Origin: Paracentrotus lividus
Lineage: Eukaryota > Echinodermata > Echinoidea > Camarodonta > Echinidae
Direction of reading: 5' to 3'
Length of the DNA stretch: 64,000 nt
NCBI GenBank assembly: GCA_940671915.1
Contig: CALNVZ010003434.1
Coordinates: forward strand, 19,422,413 to 19,486,412
Of the stretch, positions 54,683 to 64,000 are shown piece after piece. The notes under the pieces were generated by a model. The model was given only the letters and a program-made list of their open reading frames with translations, searched no databases and was not told the DNA's origin. The translations under genes and the position numbers were made by a program. The stretch's first letter is position 1. Each line of letters begins with the position of its first letter.

Positions 54683-57600
54683 ATGCAGACCCAACGAAGT
54701 GGAATCCATGTTTTCATTCTCTGCTTACTTCACCTTGGTAAGATGTCAATAATGTCTTTAAAAAAAGTATCAAGGAGAGGCTGAATTTTAATTTACCATT
54801 ACATCATCTAAAATATCAACGTCGTGTCATGTGTTTTTTATAACTAAAAGGTTGGAGAAACATTTAAACAAAAGTAGTCAGGTATGTCATCTGCATATAT
54901 TCTACAAGCAATGCAGTACGTGTGACCTGATGATGTTTTCGTCAAGAGGAGAGGATAAGAAGATGAATGCAAGAGGTCCCAATACAGATCCTTGCCGAAT
55001 ACCTTGAAAAGAAAATCAGGGGAAGATACCACCTTCTCGATGATAATAGACCTTTGTTAATTGTCAGTAGGATGTCGGTGTTAACCTTAAAGTCCCTGAC
55101 CGGACCGCGAAATGAAAACCCAAGTTACATATAAAAAGAAAGCTAATAATTTTTCATAATATAGTCCGGCAGTCAGCCCATTGACTTTTGGCCTAAGTGT
55201 GCATTGGAATGTTATAGTTTTTTTTTTAAACTGATTTTGGCTGGTGAGACCTTCTATTTTAACAATCCACATGCTGGAGCTCTGTCAGCATTGAGCAATT
55301 TAAGATATACGCGAAAATCCAAGATGGCCGCCGGCGGCCATCTTGGATTTTCTATTTCCTTACTTTAACATACCTAAAATATTCAAAATCTGGAATATAG
55401 GGGTTTTAGGGGGTGGAGAATCCAAATTTGAGGTTATTTTGAGGATACAAGAATGTTCTGGTGGCGAAATATAACAAAAGCGGCCATTTTCTAAGATGGC
55501 CCCCATAGAACATGCAGTATAATTGACTATATACACGTGTATACCTTATGAGTCATTTTAATTCCCCATTTTTAATTTTGATAAGTTGGGAGAATGGGCA
55601 TAGACCTAATAAAAACAATTCATAGTGCAATAAATGAAATAATATCAGGATTAAGTGCAAAATTTAAGATACATATGTTGCTGATATAGATGTATAAATA
55701 GGCTTATTAATCATATCCATTGTATCCTTCTGATGTTTTTGTATTACCCTTTGTTTTGAAAGTAATCTTTTTGGGATGATGCAATATAATAATGTAATGG
55801 CAGCTTAAGATTGCCCATTAACCTGTGAGGAGGGGAGGAAATATTTCACTCGCTAATAGTTTGACAACCCCCCTTCCCCCAACTCGGATAGTGAACAAAT
55901 ACATACATGTGTACTTGTTCAGGATTCAGACAGATACCCCTATCACTCGTTTTTTGGTTGTTTTGGGTTGTTTTTTTTTTTTGGTTGGGAAGCCGCATCA
56001 AACTTGTGCCCTTTTACAAGCTTTTGGAAGGGAAGCAGCATAAAATTACTCCGTATTACAAGCTTTTGGAGGGGAAACCCAAAAAATAACAGGTTTATAA
56101 AACCATATTTGGGACTCTATTTCAAGAATGTTCCTGAAAGATTAAAAAACTATACCCCTAAATAAATATAATTCAGGGAAATTTTCCCCAAGAAAATGCT
56201 AAAGACCACAATTTTAATGATTTTTAGTGTTTTCCCCCCGAGCTTAGCCCCTCAAAAATAAATAAATTTTCCTGATATGTAGGGAATGGGCATTGACCGC
56301 CTGATTGGGAAGAGGTTAACATAATTATCTGTTCTTTAAACTGCTGTAAAAATCATTCCAAGCACTTAATTGATTCTGGCCTATTGTAGCAACCTTTTTT
56401 ATGTTCCTTCGTGTATCCGTAATCTGTTGGTCTTGGAAATTCGATTCCTCAAGATATTCTTTCAACTCGTCATGTCACATCTCAAGGAAAGCGTTTGGAA
56501 GAGTCCTTCGGAATTTCTGGCAAGGTGAGCATGTAAGCGCCATAATCAAGGGCTCTGTAGGTATCTGGAGCAATATGTCTATGGAGAGTACCTTCATGAG
56601 GTATGGAATTGGCAAGAGCGACATCATCAAAACCATGCTCAAAAAACCTGAAACCATGAAGACATGGATCCTCAGCTTGCATGTTCGTGGAAATCTGCTT
56701 CAAGACCTATTTGTCAATCAGGAAAATACATCTCATATATCTGCAGACAAGACCAACAGAAAAGGTATCGGAGGTAAATTTCGGGCCCGTTTCTAGAAAC
56801 CGTCATACGTCTAAGTTCATGATATTGAAACACAATATCATGTTCATTGGGCAACACATGTCACCATGGTTTGTCTATGAACTTGACTTTTGAGTCACAG
56901 GATCATCCAGAAACTATAGTCAATGTTGTGAATGGCCGTATTGATCCAGAGTGAGTTCATGCTTCTCATGAAATAGGATGAAGCAGATATGAGAGAATTT
57001 GAACACAATCTACCAGAAGGTTTCTGTGCTCCTATATCAAAGGAGGTGGTAGTGATGATAATATGGGGTAGAAGGCCATCAGCTTTAAAGCCATTAAACT
57101 GGCAACCGATAAGGGAAGTTTCATGCAAGTAATCGCAGATAACATTATATCCTTTTGCTTCATTATAACCACGAGCAAGGTCTTTCATGATTTTTAGTGA
57201 TGGAGTCACCAGTGCCTGCAGTCAACAATCAAAGACAGGACCATCATTGACCTATACCTGACACAGTCGACAAGCTGAAAGACATCATTTTCCTGATGCT
57301 ACCAGGTCATGCACTGACTGGCTGGGACACAGTTGGGGGTATGTTTAAGCATTGGAAAGGGAACTCTGTGGAAGCTCATGAGAAACAATCCTGGGATGCA
57401 GGTTCATGGTGTCAGTAGGATATATTGGAGCTTGCTATAGGCAACCCCTTAAAGGGATTAAGTAACTTCCAAAAACATGCCAAAGAGATCGAAATGAATA
57501 GAATTCTATCGCTCTGACCGTAAAAACAAACTACTGCAAGTTTCAGATCAAATGCAAGTCATTTACTATCTTAAAACAGTGAAATTTCAAATGCGGCCGA

Positions 57601-60600
57601 GGATACGGCTGCGCATGATTAATTTATACCGCTCCGTTGAAAGCTTAGCCGCCCGGTAGGCACGGCGACTTGACAACAGGAAATGCGGTGAAAACCACGT
57701 GCGCTGAAACGCACGCGGTTTTGTAAAGCGTCTCGAGGCGGGTTAGAAAATTTGAGTATAAAATCTTAGATATCTCGAAAGTAGAGCAGGCAAGTAGACT
57801 GCAATTTTTAAGGAATACCAGACTGACCTATGTGTTCATAATCATGATGGCAAAATGAGCTAAATCCAAAGTTTGCAATTTGAATAGCATTCAATGATAC
57901 TGCATCCCTTTAATACATGTACATCAATCATGTCAATGGCAGAGGCACGTTGGATTATATGGTGATGGAAAGTCCTAACCAGGGGTACATTCCCACCATG
58001 GCAATGGAAGTTTTCACTGACAACACATAACATGCTCATCTTCAAACCTGGATCTGGAGGAATGCCCTTGATCCAAGCCCAAATTTCCCAGACCCAAAGA
58101 TTTTCGATTATGGATGCATATATTAATGGTACATAATGCAAAATCTCTACTACCTATTACAGTCTCAGCAGAAGTACATGTATATTATTATGTAGCTCGT
58201 CCAAGCATCTTCAATCTAATATGCTGCCCAAGTACCTACAATGTAGAGACATGCCTTGTATGTACAGTATTTGCATAGGCTGTACAGTATTCTATCCATG
58301 TAGTGCCATACCCTGTCAACAGGGTCAAAATGCCCAAACAAGGATTTGCAAGAAATGTTTCCAGAGGTCCAGTAGGAGATGAATCAAATGAATAAGAGGG
58401 CATTGAAGTTAAGAAAGTACAATTTTTGTTTTATTTATTTATTTATTTATTTATTTATTAAAACATCTTTATACAGGATAACATGTTCAGATTATTACAC
58501 TGTTTTTCGACACGGTCCTGTAAACATAAAAAAATCAAGTATCATATAGAATATAATGCATAGAATAATTTCAAATATAATAGATAAAGAGAAAGTAAAC
58601 CAAATGAAATAGGTATTTACAGCAACAGATATCTAAGACACGAATGTGCATGTGCATCGGGGTGATAAAAATCAAATTGGAAATTTAAACCTATCATAAA
58701 AGGTATTGTATAAGAGCGGAAAGTGTTTTAAGAGAAATATATTTTCTTATAATTCTTTTTGAAACTATCAATAGTCTTGGCATTGTGCAGATCAGAATTC
58801 AGGTTGTTCCTTACATTTCCTCCTGAATATCGTAAACTACTCTTAAAAAATTCAATATTGGGTTTTGGTATTACAACGTTTAGTGAATTAGCAAATCTTG
58901 TATTCATTGGATGTCTATCAAAAACCATATCAATTGAATTACATAAACGTATCGGAGCATGACCGTGAATACAATTATACATAATACAAGCAAGGAAATA
59001 ATTACGTCTTTTTTCTAAAACCTGCCATTTCAAGCGTTTAATAATATCAATACCATTGTCAGCATAATCAAAGTTCTTTTCTACTATTCTAGCTGCTCTT
59101 TTTTGTAGTCTTAACAAAATATTCCTATTATTGATAGAACAGTTCCCCCAGACTGAACAAGAGTAATCCAGTATCGGTTGGATTGAACAATTATAAATCT
59201 TATTTAGAACGTTTGTATCAGTGAAATGACTAACCTTTTTTAAAGAAAATATCTTAAAAGCCAAAGATCTACTTAGGTTCTTCACATGTGAATTCCACGT
59301 TAGGTTTTCATCAATTTCGATTCCTAAATACCGAATATGAGTTACTTGATTTATAATGTTACCATCCAAATATATGTTTAATTCTTTGGAAGTATGTGGG
59401 TTGCGTTTCAATAACATACTATACGTTTTATCAATATTGACTTTCAATTTATTTCTTTTGTACCATTTACTAATATTTTCCAAATCATCCTGTAGTTTCG
59501 ACGTAATAACTTCTTTACTTTTATCTGAAATATAAATGACAACATCATCTGCATAAATATTGCATGAACATGTTATTAAACATTCACTTAAATCATTAAT
59601 AAAAATAAGAAAAAGTAATGGGCCTAGGGCACTACCCTGGGGAAATCCTACAGAGAGATTATTAAATTTAGACAATTTCTCATGACAATAAACAGTTTGC
59701 TTTCTACCAGATAAATAATTAGTGAACCATCTTAGCTCATTATTTTGAACACCATATCTTTCCATTTTTTTTTCAATAAAATATTATCAATGCAGTCGAA
59801 GCATTTTGATATATCTAAAAAACAAGCGCCAACCATCTCACGTTCGATTTAGCTTTATCTAAGTTTTATAGCAGATACAGAGTTTTATATCACCTTCGCC
59901 TACAGCTTTTAAAAAAGTTTGCGCCTAATGCTGAAAGAAACTTATTGTGCTTATTGAAGCAAGTCATATATATTAATTTTTTTTCTAATGAAAATAATCA
60001 TTATTGATTCAATTATTTTTTTTCTTCACCATCACACCCTCATCTTGTTTTAACAGTAATAGGCAGAGATAATAATTAATAGTGTATCTGCTCTACAATG
60101 AGCAAATAATCAAGCATATAAAACCGCTGTTACAGCAGTTTGTGCAATGTTTTAAAGCAAATTAGATGGATTGAAGCACTGTTATGCCAAACATTTCATT
60201 ATGGAGAGGAATATATTGACCATGGTCCCCTCCTCACAGTTTGATTTATTAAATATTAAGCTGCATGATGTCAATAGATCATTATATTGCATCATCCATA
60301 AGATATTACTTTCAGTAAGAAGCGTAGTAAGAAAAGAAAAAAAGAAAAGAAAATTGTCATATCAGAAGGATACATTGAAGACGATTAAAAACATGTATAT
60401 ATCTATATACATATAAGCAACATAGGTATCTTAAATATTGCTCTTGATCAAGATTAATGCACGATGAATTATCTTCATTATGCCCATCCTCCCAACTTTA
60501 CTGTTCCACTTTGATTAGATGGCGGAATTAATAAGGTATTCGTGTGTAGGGCCTATATAGTCATTATAATTTAGTATCTACTGCATGTTCTATGGGGGCC

Positions 60601-63600
60601 ATCTTGAAAAATGGCCACTTTTGTTATATTTCGCTACCAGAACATGCTTGTATCCAAAATAACCTTAGATTTGGATCTCCACCCCTAAACCCCCATATTC
60701 CGGATTTGAATATTTTAGGTATGTTAAGTAAGGAAAATGAAAATCCAAGATGGCCGCGGCGGCCATTTTGGATTTTCGCGTATATCTTAATTGCTCTAAT
60801 GCTGACAGAGCTCCAGCATGTAGATTGTTGTAGAAGGTCTTACCAGTCAAAATCAGTTAAAAAAAAACTATAACATTCCAATGCACCTTACCCCCCTTGG
60901 CTGCCGGACTAATACAACAACTTCCCAATTTAAGCATTTTTATTGTCCATCTAAAAGTATTTCATTAAAAAGTTGATCGAACTTCAACCAGGCCATCCCT
61001 CCCAAATACTCGAAAAAATACACCTATTTTAATGGCGCGGCTGATGATCGTCAAAATATGTTACGGAATGCTACATGCTTAATGCTGAATGAATTTGCCC
61101 TTTCATTTCATAACAATGGAATCTAACACACATGGTGGTCTATTGTTCTGACAGAGCAATACAAACGTGTTTTCTAAAGGCGATTACCCATCATGCCTGG
61201 CCGTGAGCATTCCCTTAACATTCTTTGACGTCATCAACCGCGCCACTAAATAGTCAGGCAGCCAGCTCGGTTTGGGTTAGCTGAACGAGGTACCAGTAGT
61301 AAAGTATTGGAATATATGGGAAGGAATCCCACATTTACTAAACCAACGTCTGCAGTGCATCTCTGCTGCATAAGGTCCCTACAGCCTGGGGCGTCCAAAT
61401 GAGTGCCCATTTTACAAAAAATTCTATTTTGAATAAAATAGCGAATTCATTTTCTAAACACACTAACTTTGATGTCAAATAAAGAGTATTAAATTGTCTT
61501 ACGCTGTGCTATTTTGAAATCAGACTGAAATCGAAAACAGTGAGAGTTTTAATGACGAAATGTTTTTTTCTCACTTTTTTACGAAAATATTTTTTCTCCC
61601 TTTTTTCAATAATTTTAATAAATAGTTGTATAAAACATTGATGTTTGTAACTTTTCTAAAAACTACCTACGTGCATGTGAATGATGCTGTAAAAAGAAGG
61701 GAGTTATATCTTATTCCGATAAAGAATTATGATGAGCTAAAGTCAGGAACGCAATATAGACAAAAATCAACAATTTGCCCCGTATCGAAGAAGAATCCCA
61801 TACCCGTACGTGTATTAAGAAAGGCCGATAACATGCGATGGCTGTGAGTAGGCAAACAAAAGTGCCAAAAATGCGGAACATTACGGACAAGTTTTCGATA
61901 CTTGTTTTGTCTGCTAAAAGCTATCGCATGTTATCGGCCTTTCCTAATACACGTACGGGTTGGGGATTCTTCTTCGATACGGGGCAAATTGTTGATTTTT
62001 GTCTATATTGCGTTCCTGACTTTAGCTCATCATAATTCTTTATCGGAATAAGATATAACTCCCTTCTCTTTACAGCATCATTCACATGCACGTAGGTATA
62101 TTTTTAGAAAAGTTACAAACATCAATGTTTTATACAACTATTTATTAAAAATTATTGACAAAAGGAACAAAAAATATTTTCGTAAAAAAGTGAGAAAAAA
62201 ACATTTCTTCATCAAAACTTTCACTGTTTTCGATTTCAGTCTGATTTCAAAATGACACAAGCGTTAAGACAATTTAATACTCTTTATTTTGACATCAAAG
62301 TTAGTGTGTTTAGAAAATGAATTCTGCTATATTTATTCTAAATAGAATTTTTTGTAAAATGGGCACTCATTTTGGACGTCCCCGGCTGTAGGGACCTTAT
62401 GCAGCAGAGATGCACTGCCAGACGTTGGGTTTAGTAAATGTGGGATTCCTCCCCATATGTTCCAATACTTTACTACTGGTACCTCGTTCAGCTAACCCAA
62501 ACCGAGCTGGCTGCCTGGCTATAAAATAGGGGTAACTTTTCGAGTATTTGGGAAGGATGACCTGCTTGAAGTTCGATCACCTTTTTATAAATACTGCTTT
62601 GTAAATTGAATTTATTTTTAGGGGTATTTATGTTATACGCCTACTTAGCTTTCAATCGATGTAAGGTTGTATTTACTTCGTCCACGTCTATAACCGGTGC
62701 TGCTTTACAGCTATGAGGTGATCAGTACATAGCAAGTCCCAGTAACGGATCCAGCCTTACGTCAAACAGTTAAAGTATTCGCCCATGCCCAACACATAAT
62801 AAGCGCTATTGTCGCAGACAATTGGCCTGCACAATATATTGAAATTTGGTACCTCGATCCGCGGGCCTCCCACCCCCCCCCCCAAAAAAAAAAAACAAAA
62901 CAAAACAAAACAAACAAACAAACAAACAAATAAACCATCCCTGATCTACTGATAGAATTTATAAAAGAAACAATTGAAGTGAAATATATGCATAAGTAAT
63001 GGGGAAGTGGTCCACATACATCTTGGTTTCTTTGCCAATAGGAGGATCTCCATAGCATTAGTGATCTCTCATTAAACTAATTCTAATTTTTTGTTAGATT
63101 TTTCTCAAATTTGTATTGATCTGTTTTGTTTTTTGTTTTTGTTTGTTTCTTTTTAGTGTTTTATGCAATCTTTCATTTTCCTAGGGTTTCCTACCAACAA
63201 CATTTCACAGACGCATGTATTTAAGAGATGCGCGATAATACACTACAAATCAAAAGTCTGCGATAATTTGCCTTTTTGCCGCAGACTGAAAGAAAAATTT
63301 TGTACTTTGATTGGAATAGAAGGGAAAATGTCTAGTTTTTGTCATGCATAATTAATCTAATTATTATTAGGCAGATTAAAGACGTAAAAAACAACAACAA
63401 CAAACAAACAAACATTAAACAATACAATGAGCAATGTCACTGAATACTTTTGGACTTAATTAGACTCCTCGATCAATATTATTGTTGTTTAGTTTAATCG
63501 AGCGCCAATTTGGTTTTTAGAATAACAAACTTCAGTTAACTTCTCAATTTACTCTGCTATAAGCGCTAAATTTAGTGTAAATCTGCTTTCCTGTCAAGTC

Positions 63601-64000
63601 TGATTACCTCGTATAGTTGATTGTCCTTTAGACTTGAGAGAGTTTTATGAAATACCGATTACTTCTTTTAAGTACAGGCAACTGTTGTCGTAATGTGTTT
63701 GCTAAATAAACCATATTAATAAAACGCCAATTACCCATTCAGAATATCACCGTTTGATTATCAATACAAATATCGAAACATTGTATTAAATCCAACCTCC
63801 ATGCAAAGTTACCATATCTCAAGCCAATTTATTGGCTTGAAAGCTGAAAATGATTTTTCATCTCCAGAATATGTCGTCCTTTAATTATGTCACATTTCTG
63901 CTTTGGGTTTTTAGCCAATCACGTGGCCGCTCAGCCTGGGGACTGTCCTGTGATATCATGTGGTACAACGAAACTAGAAAGTGGAGATACTGTTGCAATG
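54683..64000 (+). CDS. secreted or membrane protein, 5' part (exons 54683-54737 and 63915-64000+)
   Basis: Exon 1 has ATG at 54683 and 18 codons, MQTQRSGIHVFILCLLHL, ending in phase 1 at GTAAGA (54738). Exon 2 follows a TTTTTAG acceptor and reads ANHVAAQPGDCPVISCGTTK, then LESGDTVAM to the window end. Joined, they form a textbook signal peptide: Arg, a hydrophobic core, and a likely cleavage after VAA before QPGDC. The two cysteines after cleavage and the phase-1 intron suit a modular extracellular protein. The domain family cannot be named from 20 mature residues. The 9.2-kb intron is filled with repeats. The link between the exons rests on phase and on the completed signal peptide, not on transcript data. 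Confidence 0.6.
54845..55025 (-). mobile_element. LINE reverse transcriptase fragment, frameshifted
   Basis: Minus strand: GIRQGSVLGPLAFIFL, then ENIIRSHVLHCL and, after a frame change, IYADDIPDYF. These match the RT fingers-palm motif (G-PQGSVLGP) and the catalytic YADD of non-LTR elements. Too short to place in a clade with confidence. Confidence 0.7.
55314..55351. repeat. 38-bp perfect palindrome in the left TIR
   Basis: A 19+19 bp exact palindrome centred on GCC-GGC at 55332/55333, each half containing CCAAGATGGCCGCC, which resembles a YY1 site. The right TIR has a near copy at 60748-60777. Confidence 0.9.
56400..57420 (+). pseudogene. remnant of a repetitive invertebrate ORF family (HALTGCDT-type)
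   Basis: Fragments in different frames: SMESTFMRYGIGKSD through TMKTWILSLHVRGN (~56580-56700), DHPETIVNVVNGRIDPE (~56902-56952), EGFCAPISKEVVVMI-like reading (~57015-57060), IISFCF, and LPGHALTGWDTVGG (~57300-57345). Their order matches a widespread uncharacterised protein family of cnidarians and echinoderms with a HALTGCDT motif, recalled from general knowledge. Many stops and frame changes. Function unknown. Confidence 0.5.
57449..57913. mobile_element. TTAA MITE, copy 2 (opposite orientation to 53285)
   Basis: Begins TTAAAGGGATTAAGTAACTT and ends ACTGCATCCCTTTAA. The interior inverts copy 1 (ACTACTGCAAGTTTCAGATC, ATATCTCGAAAGTAGAGCAG). A CpG-rich segment (57595-57740) is unique to this copy or lost from the other. 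Confidence 0.8.
58437..59845 (-). pseudogene. 5'-truncated LINE with reverse transcriptase C-terminal part
   Basis: An open frame at 59765-58728 (345 codons) encodes the later RT domain: VGFPQGSALGPLLFLIFIND, IYADDVVIYI (catalytic YADD), LKVNIDKTYSML, HIRYLGIEID, then LQKRAARI and LKWQVLEKRRNYF, and ends FKKNYKKIYFS. Upstream on the minus strand ACFLDISKCFDCIDNILL is readable, but a run of nine A (59765-59773) puts it one base out of frame, and a stop lies just before. The 3' end has a TAAA/TTTA repeat tail at 58437-58459. No endonuclease domain. A dead copy; looks like the L2/Crack/Daphne side of non-LTR elements by overall pattern. Confidence 0.85.
60955..62595. mobile_element. 1.6-kb foldback (large hairpin)
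   Basis: Arms pair around a centre near 61880. Outer ends: GATCGAACTTCAACCAGG against TGACCTGCTTGAAGTTCGATC. Inner marks: CAGCTCGGTTTGGGTTAGCT against AGCTAACCCAAACCGAGCTG; TGCTGCATAAGGTCCCTACA against TGTAGGGACCTTATGCAGCA; CCCGTACGTGTATTA against TAATACACGTACGGG. The left arm has an extra ~220 bp (about 61021-61245). No credible protein. Confidence 0.85.
62860..62935. repeat. C tract and CAAA/CAAAA microsatellite
   Basis: Cytosine run followed by A-rich CAAAA and CAAA units. The rest of 62.6-63.9 kb is AT-rich intron with a second AACA/CAAA run at 63390-63416 and no visible gene. Confidence 0.8.

Larger units (their letters stand above)
55160..60925. mobile_element. ~5.8-kb element with ~700-bp terminal inverted repeats
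   Basis: Left TIR about 55160-55842 and right TIR about 60222-60925 are inverted over their full length: TAGTCCGGCAG against CTGCCGGACTA; GCATTGGAATGTTATAG against CTATAACATTCCAATGC; GAACATGCAGTA against TACTGCATGTTC; TGTGAGGAGGGGA against TCCCCTCCTCACA. The interior holds degenerate protein-coding remnants (56400-57420), a TTAA MITE and a LINE. It is best read as a decayed DNA transposon or foldback in intron 1 of the secreted-protein gene. Exact ends and target duplication are unresolved. Confidence 0.7.

Noticed and set aside
56401..56796. intact gene of 131 residues
   Set aside because: Only the later half resembles a known repetitive family, neighbouring family segments are in other frames with stops, and it lies inside a TIR-bounded element.
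58728..59765. host gene with a 345-residue open frame
   Set aside because: It is a non-LTR retrotransposon reverse transcriptase, truncated at the 5' end and frameshifted.

Overview
The window looks like nuclear DNA of a marine invertebrate deuterostome, most likely an echinoderm such as a sea urchin. The support is compositional and structural: AT-rich sequence, compact exons split by 0.3-4 kb introns with GT/AG borders, tRNA-derived SINEs, LINE fragments, very many palindromic (foldback/MITE) repeats, and TTAGGG-type telomeric hexamers. Species cannot be fixed from the sequence alone. There are no bacterial operons, no CRISPR array and no convincing functional tRNA or rRNA gene.

Three host genes are readable, all on the + strand. 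(1) 1452-13433: the 3' part of a large coiled-coil protein, 13 phase-consistent exons, 823 residues plus stop; the 5' end lies outside. Four of its exons have decayed tandem copies in the neighbouring introns. (2) 18595-49518: a molybdenum hydroxylase of the xanthine dehydrogenase / aldehyde oxidase family. Exons 1-29 are intact and in phase (1113 codons: two [2Fe-2S] modules, FAD domain, most of the molybdopterin domain). One expected exon was not found, exons 30 and 31 carry stops and frameshifts, and the terminal exon is open and followed by two decayed tandem copies of itself. (3) 54683 to beyond 64000: the first two exons of a gene for a secreted or membrane protein; a signal peptide is split by a 9.2-kb phase-1 intron.

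The rest is repeat-driven. 13.4-18.6 kb, between genes 1 and 2, holds a MITE, two copies of a small hairpin element whose loop is made of telomeric CCCTAA repeats (with 9- and 10-bp target duplications), a SINE and a TTGACTGA microsatellite. The introns of gene 2 hold several MITE families, a family ending in TTAA with G/C tracts, a LINE tail, and a 3.4-kb palindrome in intron 22. The 49.8-54.6 kb spacer has tandem duplications, an inverted minisatellite with a MITE nested in it, and a TTAA MITE. The first intron of gene 3 holds a ~5.8-kb element with ~700-bp terminal inverted repeats, which encloses remnants of a repetitive invertebrate ORF family, a MITE and a 5'-truncated LINE reverse transcriptase. 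A 1.6-kb foldback follows directly.

The genes show no sign of shared function. The common theme is structural instability: tandem exon duplication followed by decay, and an unusually high density of long inverted repeats.
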